A DNA stretch of 46,622 nucleotides from a virus, in IMG/VR virus record IMGVR_UViG_3300047462_000775, positions 1 to 46,622 of that record; one strand, 5' to 3'. Position numbers and translations under genes: made by a program. Positions 16,539-24,886 of this stretch are shown here, piece after piece; position 1 is the stretch's first letter, and every line of letters starts with the position of its first letter. The notes below the pieces were generated by a model. The model was given only the letters and a program-made list of their open reading frames with translations, had not been told where the DNA came from and did no database searches.

Positions 16539-17353
16539 GCGATCTATCGGACGTCCTTTCGGCCCTCGCTGCCATTGTCGGGCAGACCGTCTACCCAAAC
16601 GGCACAAACCAACCCAGCCTGACGGGCAACCTCGTCTTCATCTATCCGGGCTGGCCATCGCCGGCGAAGCTCGATCAGGACCTGGCGGCAGGCAACGTCA
16701 ATATCTCGATCTTCCCGAAAAATGAGGAACGGAACACCACCCGCTATCCGACCGATCAACAGGTGACGGTTCCGGCCAATCCGACGCTCACGGCGACGAT
16801 CTCGGGCCAGACGGTCACCATAGGCGGGACGAACAACGGCCAGGCGCAGAACATCGCTATCAACGTCAATGGGACGCCCTACGTCTACGCCGTGCAGCCC
16901 ACGGATACCCTCCCGGGCATCGCCACAGCCTTCTCGATACTCACAGGCGGGGCGAACACCGGCCCGGTCATCACACTGCCTCCTACCGCCCGCATTCTGT
17001 CGGCACGGGTGGGCGCAGCCGCGACGGTCGCCGCCGAGCTGAAGCGACAGGAGAAGGTATTCATGATCTCGATCTGGGCCAATTCGCCCCAGATCCGCGA
17101 TCTGCTGGCAGGACCGATCGACACCGCGCTGGCGGGAATCGAGAACCTGACCATGCCGGACGGCTACGCCGCGCGCCTGATTTACAAGAACACGACCCAG
17201 ACCGACGGGCTTCAGAAAGAGAATCTTTTCAAGCGCGACCTAAATTACAGCGTCGAGTGGGCCACCACGAAGGCCGGAACAGCACAACAAGTCATCGTCG
17301 GCGTCGAGAATCTCACCGATCCCAATCAAAGCACATTCACCGTCAATTACTGA
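16535..17353 (+). CDS. Tail terminator/neck protein
   Basis: ATG 16535 overlaps the previous stop by 4 bp; 272 residues. The N terminus (MSDLSDVLSALAAIVGQTVYPNG) and the segment VNISIFPKNEERNTTRYPTDQ are typical of phage proteins that cap the tail tube just before the sheath gene. Residues about 80-150 form an inserted Ig-like module (TVTIGG, GTPYVYAVQPTDTLPGIATAF). The C terminus (YSVEWATTKAGTAQQVIVGV) is beta. A strong terminator follows. Confidence 0.6.
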   Translation: MSDLSDVLSALAAIVGQTVYPNGTNQPSLTGNLVFIYPGWPSPAKLDQDLAAGNVNISIFPKNEERNTTRYPTDQQVTVPANPTLTATISGQTVTIGGTNNGQAQNIAINVNGTPYVYAVQPTDTLPGIATAFSILTGGANTGPVITLPPTARILSARVGAAATVAAELKRQEKVFMISIWANSPQIRDLLAGPIDTALAGIENLTMPDGYAARLIYKNTTQTDGLQKENLFKRDLNYSVEWATTKAGTAQQVIVGVENLTDPNQSTFTVNY

Positions 17354-17382
17354 CATCTAAGACAAGCCGTCTTTTCAGCCAC

Positions 17383-17408
17383 AAGCCGTCCTTCGGGGCG
17401 GCTTTTTT
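17383..17408 (+). terminator. Intrinsic terminator with UUCG tetraloop
   Basis: AAGCCGTCC (17383-17391) pairs with GGGCGGCTT (17396-17404) around a TTCG loop, with a T-run at 17403-17408. It separates head/neck genes from the contractile tail genes. Confidence 0.85.
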
Positions 17409-17423
17409 ATTGGAGCTTCGCCT

Positions 17424-18959
17424 ATGACTATTTCGCAGCAAGGCCAGATCAACACGACGGCATTAGTGCTGCCGGATCTTTACGTCCAAATCGTCCCACC
17501 ACAGCCCCTTCTAAACGGCGTACCGACCAACATCGGGGCTATCGTGGGCACCGCCTCGTGGGGTCCGGTCAACAGCCCGACGATCATCGGCAACTACGCG
17601 CAGTACGCCCAGACCTTCGGTCCGATGCAGCCGCGCAAGTTCGACGCCGGTACGGCTGTCGCAGCCGCTGTCCTGCAGGGCGCCTCCAATTTCCGCATTG
17701 TCCGCGTCACCGACGGCACCGATACCGCCGCCAGCGTCGTCGTCCAGACCAGCTGCATCACTTTAAGCTCGATCTATACCGGCAGCCTCGGCAACACCTC
17801 ACAGGTAACGCTCTCGGCAGGCTCAAAGGCCAGCACGTTCAAAGCCACGGTCGCCATGCCTGGCGCCTATCCCGAAGTCTTCGACAATGTCGCCGGGACT
17901 GGCAACGCCTTCTGGGTTGCACTGGCTCAGGCTATCAATCAGGGCAATTCGCCTCTGCGCGGCCCATCGAAGCTCATCACCGCGGTCGCCGGCGCTGGCA
18001 CCGCTGCCCCCACTCTTGCGACCCTCAGCCTGTCGGGCGGCACTGACGGGGTTACGACCATCACCTCCGCGGTCCTCATCGGCCAGGACGCCATCCCGCG
18101 CTCCGGCATGTATGCGCTGCGCAATACCGGCACCTCGGTCGCCATGCTGGCGGACGCCGACGACAGCACCCAATGGACCAACCAAGTCGCCTTCGGGCTC
18201 TCGGAGGGCATCTACATGATTATGACCGGCCCGTCGGGTGACACGATCGCCAATGCGGTCACGACAAAGGCGTCTGCTGGCATCGATAGCTATGCCGCCA
18301 AGCTGCTGTTCGGCGACTGGATCCTGTTCAACGACACCGTCAACCAGCTCCAGCGCTATATCAGCCCGCAGGGCTTCATCGCCGGGCTGCTATCGAACCT
18401 GTCGCCGCAGAACTCGACGCTCAACAAGCAGCTCCAGGGCATCGTCGGCACCCAGAAAAGCTCGATCAATCAGGTCTACAGCTCTGCCGATCTGCAAGCT
18501 CTCGGCTCGGCTGGGATCGACATCATCACCAATCCAGTGCCCGGCGGCTCCTATTTCGGCGCGCGCTTCGGCCATAACACCTCGAGCAATGTCGTCATCC
18601 ACGGGGACAATTACACCAGGATGACCAACTACATTGCCAGCACGATCAACGCCGGCATGGGTATCTATGTCGGTCAGCCACAGACCCCAAAACTGCGCCT
18701 GCAAGCCAAGGCGACGCTCTATCAGTATTTCCTCAACCTACTCAATCAGGGCCTGATCGGCACTGCCGACGGATCGACCCCATTTCAGGTCATCCTCGAC
18801 AACTCGAACAACCTGCAAAGTCGCGTTGCGCTAGGCTACATGCAGGCCGACATCAAGGTCATCTATCTCAGCATCGTCGAGTTTTTCATTGTCAATCTCG
18901 AAGGCGGTCAATCGGTGACGATCAGCCGCGCCGGTAATCCCACGCCCGTCCTTTCATAA
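17424..18959 (+). CDS. Contractile tail sheath protein
   Basis: A 511-residue sheath subunit. The N terminus holds PTNIGAIVGTASWGPVNSP (about 33-51) and FRIVRVTDGTDTAA (about 90-103), hallmarks of myovirus sheath proteins; the C terminus contains VIYLSIVEFFIVNLEGGQSVTI, the strand that links neighbouring subunits. It polymerises round the tail tube and shortens on infection to drive the tube into the cell. Its presence shows the virion has a contractile tail. Followed 17 bp later by the tube gene. Confidence 0.9.
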   Translation: MTISQQGQINTTALVLPDLYVQIVPPQPLLNGVPTNIGAIVGTASWGPVNSPTIIGNYAQYAQTFGPMQPRKFDAGTAVAAAVLQGASNFRIVRVTDGTDTAASVVVQTSCITLSSIYTGSLGNTSQVTLSAGSKASTFKATVAMPGAYPEVFDNVAGTGNAFWVALAQAINQGNSPLRGPSKLITAVAGAGTAAPTLATLSLSGGTDGVTTITSAVLIGQDAIPRSGMYALRNTGTSVAMLADADDSTQWTNQVAFGLSEGIYMIMTGPSGDTIANAVTTKASAGIDSYAAKLLFGDWILFNDTVNQLQRYISPQGFIAGLLSNLSPQNSTLNKQLQGIVGTQKSSINQVYSSADLQALGSAGIDIITNPVPGGSYFGARFGHNTSSNVVIHGDNYTRMTNYIASTINAGMGIYVGQPQTPKLRLQAKATLYQYFLNLLNQGLIGTADGSTPFQVILDNSNNLQSRVALGYMQADIKVIYLSIVEFFIVNLEGGQSVTISRAGNPTPVLS

Positions 18960-18976
18960 TCAGGAGATTCTAGACC

Positions 18977-19402
18977 ATGCCCGTAAATAATATGACGGTC
19001 GGCAAGGATGTTTCCCTTGTCCTCCAGACCGCGACCGGTCCGCTGACGATCAGTATCACCGAGTTCAGCGCCAAGCCGCTCTATACCCCGCTGAAGAGCA
19101 AGCCGCTTTCCGGCGAGACCATCTATGGCAAGATCCCTGACGGCCACGAACTGTCATTCAAGTTGGATCGTCTCAGCCCGGCTGTCGATGACTATTTCGC
19201 GGCCGAAGAAGCTGCCTATTTCGCCGGGCAGAATCAACTCTCTGGCACCGTCTACGAGACCATCCAAGAGGTCAGCGGCATCACCCAGTACAGCTATACC
19301 GGCGTGATCATCATGCTCGAAAATTCGGGCGACTATGCTGGCGACAAGAAGGTCGAGCAATCGATCAAGGGCATGGCAACGAAGAAATTAAAGGTCAGCT
19401 GA
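18977..19402 (+). CDS. Tail tube protein
   Basis: A 141-residue protein immediately after the sheath, with MTVGKDVSLVL, ITEFSAKPLYTPLKSKPLSGE and a C-terminal IKGMATKKLKVS. Small beta-barrel tube proteins of this length always follow the sheath gene in contractile phages. It forms the hexameric rings of the DNA channel. AGGAGA precedes the ATG. Its stop overlaps the chaperone start (TGATG). Confidence 0.8.
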   Translation: MPVNNMTVGKDVSLVLQTATGPLTISITEFSAKPLYTPLKSKPLSGETIYGKIPDGHELSFKLDRLSPAVDDYFAAEEAAYFAGQNQLSGTVYETIQEVSGITQYSYTGVIIMLENSGDYAGDKKVEQSIKGMATKKLKVS

Positions 19403-19752
19403 TGGATACGCCCTCAGAAGCCATTATCAAGGCTGCGAACGCAACCGAGGATGTCAAGGACGCGTCGGGTCGCGTTCTCACGCTGAAAAAGCTCACAGCA
19501 CTGGATCGCATGCGGCTATTCGAGGTGGTTGGGGCCGAAAACGTCAAAAATGACTACTATCTCGGCTATGCCACGCTTGCCTTTCAGGTTGTAGCCATTG
19601 ACGGCGTGGACGTGGCTCGCCCGACCTCAAAGCTAGCGCTGGAAGGCCTCGTTCAGCGTCTCGGCGATGATGGGATCAACGCCATTGCAGCGAATGCACG
19701 GGCTGATACGGAAAATGACCACGACGCCAAGGAACTGGTAAAAAACGCGTAG
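19402..19752 (+). CDS. Tail assembly chaperone, short (unshifted) form
   Basis: A 116-residue product (MDTPSEAIIKAANATEDVKD...) located between tube and tape measure, the position of the gpG/gpE-type chaperone. It ends VKNA at the in-frame stop just after the slippery site A AAA AAC. Most ribosomes would make this form. It binds the tape measure during tail assembly and is absent from the final virion in known systems. Confidence 0.8.
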   Translation: MDTPSEAIIKAANATEDVKDASGRVLTLKKLTALDRMRLFEVVGAENVKNDYYLGYATLAFQVVAIDGVDVARPTSKLALEGLVQRLGDDGINAIAANARADTENDHDAKELVKNA

Positions 19753-19919
19753 AGCATCCCGAATTGGTCAAGAGCCTATGGCTCGTGAAGAACGGGGTGC
19801 CTTTCGACGTAGCTCTGTCGCTCGATGACATAGACCGGACGGCATACTGCATCATCTTCGGCGGTTTCGAAGGGCATAAATGGAACTGGTCGCGCATGGA
19901 GTGGGAAAAGCATGAATAG
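19402..19919 (+). CDS. Tail assembly chaperone, -1 frameshift fusion form
   Basis: After residue 115 (AAC codon ending at 19746), a -1 slip lets reading continue from 19746 to TAG 19917-19919, adding 57 residues that begin RVEHPELVKS and end WSRMEWEKHE, for about 172 in total. The extension includes YCIIFGGFEGHKWNW, which is typical of the second chaperone frame. It has no sensible start codon of its own. Fused forms of this type link the short chaperone to the tape-measure protein in many tailed phages. Confidence 0.8.
19740..19746 (+). other. Programmed -1 ribosomal frameshift heptamer A AAA AAC
   Basis: The heptamer A AAA AAC is exactly in the zero frame of the chaperone gene (codons GTA AAA AAC) and stands one codon before the stop TAG at 19750. 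This is one of the most efficient bacterial slippery sequences. A small hairpin GAGCC-TAT-GGCTC (19772-19784) lies downstream but further away than usual stimulators. Confidence 0.85.
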
Positions 19920-20370
19920 CTTCGCCTCATTCGCAGGGTTTGCCGCTCACCTGGCCGAAGTCATGGTGGAGACCGCGATCGTCGAGCGCGAAGCCCTCGA
20001 GAATGCCGCCGTTATCATCGAAAAGGCCGCGAAGGCAAAGATTGGCGAATATCAAGATCAGGCTGGTGAGTTCGCTGCCTGGGCCGATCTGGCAGAGAGC
20101 ACGAAACAGGATAGGGTCGCCAAGGGTTTCTCTGAAGACGATCCGGGCCTGCGCACAGGGCAGATGCGTGACAGCATCGAGCATCAAGTTCATGGCTCAG
20201 AGGCCGAGATTGGCTCGAATGATGATGACATGGTCTGGTTCGATCAAGGGACCGTCAAGCAACCGCCACGCAGTGTATTCGGTGGCACAGCTTTCGAGCA
20301 GGGTCCAGTCGTAGCGGCTGAAATTGGTGCTGAGATGTTCGCGGTGCTTTCCGGCACGCGTAAGAGGTAA
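19912..20370 (+). CDS. HK97 gp10-like / virion morphogenesis protein
   Basis: A 152-residue protein; helices AAVIIEKAAKAKIGEYQ and AAWADLAESTKQDRVAKGF followed by DDPGLRTGQMRDSIEHQV and IGSNDDDMVWFDQGT and a final PPRSVFGGTAFEQ. The L-x-TG-x-M-x-DSI followed by a beta segment and W-x-D-x-GT is the pattern of gp10/gpG-type tail-completion proteins. ATG overlaps the frameshifted chaperone stop by 8 bp. Placement before the tape measure is less usual for this family but seen in some contractile phages. Confidence 0.65.
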   Translation: MNSFASFAGFAAHLAEVMVETAIVEREALENAAVIIEKAAKAKIGEYQDQAGEFAAWADLAESTKQDRVAKGFSEDDPGLRTGQMRDSIEHQVHGSEAEIGSNDDDMVWFDQGTVKQPPRSVFGGTAFEQGPVVAAEIGAEMFAVLSGTRKR

Positions 20371-20373
20371 GTC

Positions 20374-21879
20374 ATGGAAGCCTACAAAATTGGCGTCACA
20401 ATCGCCCTGACGAACCTCGTCGGCACCGAGCTCACAAACCTCATCGGCCAGTTCGGCAGAGCCGACAAAGCGGCTCTCGGTCTAGCCGGTTCGATGAAGC
20501 TGCTCGGCGGTATCGTGGCTGTGGGTATCGTGTCAGCGTTCGCAGCCGGTGTTGAAGAAGCGAAGAAATTTCAGACTGAAGTCGCCAAGTTCCAGACACT
20601 CGGCTTTGGCGACAAGGTCAATGGCGACGCCCAGAGCTTTGCCGAGCATATGCGCACGGCAGGAACCAGCGCGCGGGAGAATATGGCGCTCGTAACCGAC
20701 GCCATGGCGGTGTTCAAGAATCTCGATCATGCCGAGATGGCCGCGCCAATCATGGCGCAGATGAAATTTGCGAACGCTGCGCTCTATGGCGATCAGGGCG
20801 GCGCGCGTGATCAGAAGTTCATGGACATGCTGAAGGTCATCGAGTTCCGCGGCGGACTGTCGAGTGACGCGGAGTTCCAGACCCAGGCCAATTTCGTACA
20901 GCAAGTCATCAACGGCAGTCGTAATCGCGTCGATGGGACCGCATTGCTTCAGGCCCTCAAGACCGGCGGCGTCGCCCTGTCGCGTCGCGAGAACAGCGCC
21001 TTCTATCTTGGTTCCGAACCGCTCATTCAGGAATTTGGCGGCCAACGCTATGGCACCGGCGCGATGAGCGCCTATCAGAACCTCGTGATGCTCCGGACAA
21101 CGCAGCGGGCTTTGACCGAAGACATGCGCCTCGGGCTGCTTGATCCCCATAAAATCGAGATGAATGGCTTCACCGGCAAGGTCAAAAGCGCACAGCCTGG
21201 TGCCATGAAGGGCGGAGATATCCTCGCGAAGGAAGGCGAACTGGCTTTCCTCGAAAAGGTCCTGCTACCAGCCTTCGCGGCAAAAGGCATCACATCCGAC
21301 GACGCTATCATCCAAGAACTCGGCACGATCCTGACCAATCGCACGGCCTCAGGCCTCTTCGCCCGCATTTACCAGCAACGCAATCAGCTGCACACGCAGA
21401 TCGACGCCAATCGTAATGCGCAGAATATCGCGCAGACCGTCAAAACGGCGGACCTGACGCAGGCGGGCCAGCTCATCGAGCTCGAGGCCCAATGGCACAC
21501 TCTTTTGAAGGAACTGGGCACGCTGATCCTTCCCACGGTGATCTCGGTCACCAAAGGCCTTGTCGCTGTCCTTCGGGAAGTAAACGGCTTCTCCAACTGG
21601 AAGTCCGACGCCGAGAAGTCGATAAAGGATCAAGGGCGTGACGGCCTATCGGGTTCACTTAACTGGTGGTCGACTCATCTTGGCGGCTCGTCGTCGGTTC
21701 CTCAGGCCAAGCAGTCCGCGATAACGATCAACACCACCACCGTCCTTGATGGGCAGGTCATCGCCAAATCGGTCACCAAACATCAGGACATCCAGATGCA
21801 GGGAGTCGCCTCGATGGGATCGACCGGCTCGACCGCCGATTATGGCCTCACGCAATACCGTCCGTCGTTCGGCTACTGA
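20374..21879 (+). CDS. Tail tape measure protein (short)
   Basis: A 501-residue, largely helical protein directly after the chaperone genes. Residues 38-62 are a hydrophobic segment (LAGSMKLLGGIVAVGIVSAFAAG region), and a second is near 385-400 (LGTLILPTVISVTKGLVAVL), as expected for tape measures that insert in membrane. At about 0.15 nm per residue it predicts a tail near 75 nm. The C-terminal 70 residues are low complexity. Its stop overlaps the next start (TGATG). Confidence 0.75.
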   Translation: MEAYKIGVTIALTNLVGTELTNLIGQFGRADKAALGLAGSMKLLGGIVAVGIVSAFAAGVEEAKKFQTEVAKFQTLGFGDKVNGDAQSFAEHMRTAGTSARENMALVTDAMAVFKNLDHAEMAAPIMAQMKFANAALYGDQGGARDQKFMDMLKVIEFRGGLSSDAEFQTQANFVQQVINGSRNRVDGTALLQALKTGGVALSRRENSAFYLGSEPLIQEFGGQRYGTGAMSAYQNLVMLRTTQRALTEDMRLGLLDPHKIEMNGFTGKVKSAQPGAMKGGDILAKEGELAFLEKVLLPAFAAKGITSDDAIIQELGTILTNRTASGLFARIYQQRNQLHTQIDANRNAQNIAQTVKTADLTQAGQLIELEAQWHTLLKELGTLILPTVISVTKGLVAVLREVNGFSNWKSDAEKSIKDQGRDGLSGSLNWWSTHLGGSSSVPQAKQSAITINTTTVLDGQVIAKSVTKHQDIQMQGVASMGSTGSTADYGLTQYRPSFGY

Positions 21880-22646
21880 TGACCGTCGCCCTCACCCTTG
21901 GCGGCGTCCTGTTCGCCGACTTCGAGGTCCCGGAAAAGATCAATTTCGGGGGCCAACAGGTCCTCGTTACCCACAAGCTCCCCGGCGGCCAGCGCATCAT
22001 CGACGCCATGGGGCGGGATGACATGCCCATTCGCTGGTCAGGCCGCTTCCGCGGTTCGTCAGCCGAGTTCCGCGCGCGGTCGCTCGACTTCCTCCGGGTT
22101 GGCGGGCAGGTCCAGCAGCTGGCCTTCTCGACCTTCCGCTACAGCGTCCTGGTCGATAGCTTCGAAGGCGATTTCCGCCAACCCTACGAGATCCCCTACT
22201 CAATCAGCTGCACGGTGGTCCAGGACCAGACCAGTCCGATCCTGACGGCCCTTATCGGCCTCGATCAGGCGGTCGGGGAAGACGTCAACAGCCTGGTCCA
22301 GATCGGCGCCAACCTCAATCTGCCGGGCGTCACCACCGCGATCGGCGGCGTCGTCACGGCGACCAGCACGATCCAGACCTTTCAGGGCGTGGCGTCCTCG
22401 GACGTATCGGCAGTCCAGACGGCCATATCTCTCGCACAAGGGGCCACCGGGACCGCCATAACCGCTGGAAACGGCACCGTGGCGGCGTCTGGCAGCGTCG
22501 CGGGCATGGTTGGGGGTCTTGACCCATCCGGCCTCGCCAGTGGGCTCGTATCACAGGCCACGGCCTTCGCGAACCTCGGGCAGCTCTATCAGCTCCAGTC
22601 GTCCCTCACCCGGATGGCGACTAACATCACCAATGGGGTCGGCTAA
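21879..22646 (+). CDS. Baseplate/hub-associated protein
   Basis: A 255-residue protein in the Mu gpN / DNA-circulation-like position between tape measure and hub. The N-terminal 120 residues hold INFGGQQVLVTHKLPGGQRIIDAMGR-type and IRWSGRFRG segments, and FRYSVLVDSFEGDFRQPYEIPYSISC, a beta domain that resembles baseplate wedge-hub adapters. Residues 130-255 are Ala/Gly/Thr-rich and helical. It overlaps both neighbours by one base. The function comes mainly from gene order. Confidence 0.55.
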   Translation: MTVALTLGGVLFADFEVPEKINFGGQQVLVTHKLPGGQRIIDAMGRDDMPIRWSGRFRGSSAEFRARSLDFLRVGGQVQQLAFSTFRYSVLVDSFEGDFRQPYEIPYSISCTVVQDQTSPILTALIGLDQAVGEDVNSLVQIGANLNLPGVTTAIGGVVTATSTIQTFQGVASSDVSAVQTAISLAQGATGTAITAGNGTVAASGSVAGMVGGLDPSGLASGLVSQATAFANLGQLYQLQSSLTRMATNITNGVG

Positions 22647-22831
22647 TGCGCACCATCGTTGTCTCCGGCGGGGACCTGTTTCACCTCGCCCTCAAATATC
22701 TGGGCGATGCGACGCAGTGGTCCCGTATTGCTCAGGCAAACGGCATCCTCGATCCTCAGATAGCCGGCGTGGTCACCCTCAAAATCCCGAAGGTCGATCT
22801 GAGCCAGACTGGAGGAGTGCTTGTCCTTTGA
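22646..22831 (+). CDS. Tail protein X-like LysM-type protein
   Basis: A 61-residue protein: an MRTIVVSGGDLFHLALKYLG start, a WSRIAQANGILDP middle and VVTLKIPKVD, which is the LysM-like layout of P2 gpX / T4 gp53-type small baseplate proteins (D-L-F-x-L-A, W-x-x-I-A-x-A-N-G, L-x-I-P). It lies between hub proteins and overlaps both neighbours. Confidence 0.75.
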   Translation: MRTIVVSGGDLFHLALKYLGDATQWSRIAQANGILDPQIAGVVTLKIPKVDLSQTGGVLVL

Positions 22832-23918
22832 TCTCGCCCAGCCCCAGGGCAGCGTCGCCCGCTACCCTGTCTGCAAAGCGACCCTGAACGGGAGCACGCT
22901 GCCGGGCGTCATCAGCGCCGAGGTCACCAATAATACCCATTTCACGGCGGACACCTATCACCTGACACTGGCGATGAGCGCCCTGCCTTCCGGCATGGAT
23001 GCGGCCTATTTCAGCTCCTCCGCCAACGACCAGGTTGCCATAACCGCGTCCTTCGCCGACGGCTACCAGCCCGATCAGCTGCTAATTATCGGACAGGTCG
23101 ATGATGTCGATGTGGACCTGGTCAAGCGCACCCTGACGCTCACCGGGCGCGATCTATCCGCGCAGATGATCGATACCAAGACCTCGGATCACTTTCAGCA
23201 AAACACGGCGAGCGAGATTGTGGCAATCATTGCCGGTCGGCATGGTTTGCAGACCAACATCGCCGCCACGACGACCAAGGCCGGAACCTACTACGAGCTG
23301 TATCACTCGCGGCTGACGGTATCACAGACCGAATGGGACCTGCTGATCTTCCTCGCCGAACAAGAAGACTTCGATCTCTGGGTCAGCGGCAACACGCTCA
23401 ATTTTCAGCCCTCGGTCGCTGAAACCGATCCACCATACGTGCTGCTCTGGTCCGATCTGGGCCCCGGCAACAAGTCGAGCAACTGCTCAGACCTTCAGCT
23501 GAAACGGTCGCAAACGCTGGCAAAAGATATCATCGTCAAGGTCCGCAGCTGGAACCAGGCTCAGGGTGTCGCCTTCACTGTCGAGAGCAAGCGCAATCAG
23601 GCGGCAAAGTCTCAGCGCTCTGGCGGACAGGCACAAACCTACTTTTTCCGCCTAGCCAATGCCACACAGGCGCAGGCCCAGCAATTCGCGAACAATATGC
23701 AGGAGAAGATCAGCCGACATGAGCGCGTCGTCACCGCAGCAATGCCCGGCGATAACCTGCTGACGATCAGAAAGCCTGTGAAGCTGGTCGGCACCAATAC
23801 CGACTGGGACCAGGTTTACTACGTCGACTCGATCCATCGGCATATCTCGATGCAAGGCGGCTATCGCATGGAAGTGCGAGCCAAGAACCACAGCACGGCG
23901 AGCATGGTGACCGAATGA
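22821..23918 (+). CDS. Baseplate hub protein (P2 gpD-like)
   Basis: A 365-residue late-control/hub protein. The start is TTG 22821 behind a strong GGAGGAG, inside the end of the preceding gene. Features are the LTGRDLSAQMIDTK segment (about 110-123), WDLLIFLAEQEDFDLWVSGNTLNFQP (residues about 173-198), which is typical of gpD/gp27-fold proteins, and VYYVDSIHRHISMQGGYRMEV near the C terminus. It forms the trimeric ring that joins tube to spike. Confidence 0.8.
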   Translation: MSFDLAQPQGSVARYPVCKATLNGSTLPGVISAEVTNNTHFTADTYHLTLAMSALPSGMDAAYFSSSANDQVAITASFADGYQPDQLLIIGQVDDVDVDLVKRTLTLTGRDLSAQMIDTKTSDHFQQNTASEIVAIIAGRHGLQTNIAATTTKAGTYYELYHSRLTVSQTEWDLLIFLAEQEDFDLWVSGNTLNFQPSVAETDPPYVLLWSDLGPGNKSSNCSDLQLKRSQTLAKDIIVKVRSWNQAQGVAFTVESKRNQAAKSQRSGGQAQTYFFRLANATQAQAQQFANNMQEKISRHERVVTAAMPGDNLLTIRKPVKLVGTNTDWDQVYYVDSIHRHISMQGGYRMEVRAKNHSTASMVTE

Positions 23919-24502
23919 GCGACGTTCTGCGCAACCATATTCGCATAGAGATTGCCAAGGCGTTGGCGAACCTCGGAACCACGCTGCACGGCACGGTCCA
24001 GAGCTATGATCCGGCGCACTACAGCGTTCGGGTTGCCATTCAGCCCGATGGCGTCCTGACAGGCTGGATACCGCTCAAAGCAGAGGCGGTCGGCAATGGC
24101 TTTGGCGTCGTCTATGGGCCGAATATCGGCGACGCCGTCGAGCTGACCTTTCAGGAGGGCTCGCTGCAGGCCGGTGTGTGCGGTGGCCGGTTTTTCAACG
24201 CGCAGAACCAACCACCTCCGGTTCCATCAGGTGAGTTCTGGATTGTCCACAAGAGCGACAGTATCGCCAAATTCCATAATGACGGGTCAGTGGAATTAAC
24301 TGCCAACACGAATATGACTCTAACGGCAGGCGGTACGCTTCGCCTTACCGCTCCAACCATTCAGCTCCACGCGACCACAGAATACCGCTGGGACGTCAAC
24401 GGTCATGGCCAGGCATGGCTCGGAACCAAGATCGATACCTATCAAATCGGCGAAACTGCCGGTTCGGCCCACGCAATCAGCCCACCAGAGATCGGCGACT
24501 AA
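23915..24502 (+). CDS. Baseplate spike protein (gpV-like)
   Basis: A 195-residue protein. The N-terminal OB-like domain has LHGTVQSYDPAHYSVRVAIQPDG and TGWIPL, then VVYGPNIGDAVELTFQEGS; a C-terminal beta-helical spike follows (DGSVELTANTNMTLTAGGTLRL). This is the P2 gpV / Mu gp45 arrangement, the membrane-piercing tip. It overlaps the hub stop by 4 bp (ATGA). Confidence 0.85.
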   Translation: MSDVLRNHIRIEIAKALANLGTTLHGTVQSYDPAHYSVRVAIQPDGVLTGWIPLKAEAVGNGFGVVYGPNIGDAVELTFQEGSLQAGVCGGRFFNAQNQPPPVPSGEFWIVHKSDSIAKFHNDGSVELTANTNMTLTAGGTLRLTAPTIQLHATTEYRWDVNGHGQAWLGTKIDTYQIGETAGSAHAISPPEIGD

Positions 24503-24505
24503 CCT

Positions 24506-24880
24506 ATGGCCGACCTTGATCACACTTACTCGGGCGATTTATCCGTTTCGGCCAATGGCGACCTTTTGACCGCAGACAGCCTCGAACTTAGTAAACAGCT
24601 GGTCTTACGACGACTGCTGACCAACCCGTGGGCTTATATCTGGCATCCAGAATATGGCGCAGGGCTGCCAGCGATGATCGGTCAGCCCATTGATGCTCCG
24701 ACTGTCAGCGGCATCATCACGGCACAAATGTTCCTTGAGGCATCGGTTGTCCAAGACCCGCCACCCACGATCACCGTGACGCCGATCGCCAACGGCATGT
24801 TCGTCGAAATCGCCTATTTCGAGACCGATTCTGGCGAGCAAGTCACGCTCGCATTCAATCCAGCCGACTTAAACCAGTAG
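24506..24880 (+). CDS. Baseplate wedge protein (gp25/gpW-like)
   Basis: A 124-residue protein with DLSVSANGDLLTADSLELSKQLVLRRLLTNPWAYIWHPEYGAGLP, which carries the gp25 family layout (Q-x-x-x-R-R-L-x-T-x-P and Y-G-x-G-L). It nucleates the baseplate wedge and sheath. It sits in the expected V-W-J order. Confidence 0.85.
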   Translation: MADLDHTYSGDLSVSANGDLLTADSLELSKQLVLRRLLTNPWAYIWHPEYGAGLPAMIGQPIDAPTVSGIITAQMFLEASVVQDPPPTITVTPIANGMFVEIAYFETDSGEQVTLAFNPADLNQ

Positions 24881-24886
24881 ACTTTC

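Noticed and set aside
20533-21150. 205-residue minus-strand frame inside the tape measure gene
   Set aside because: Shadow; the plus-strand gene is in a tight tail operon.
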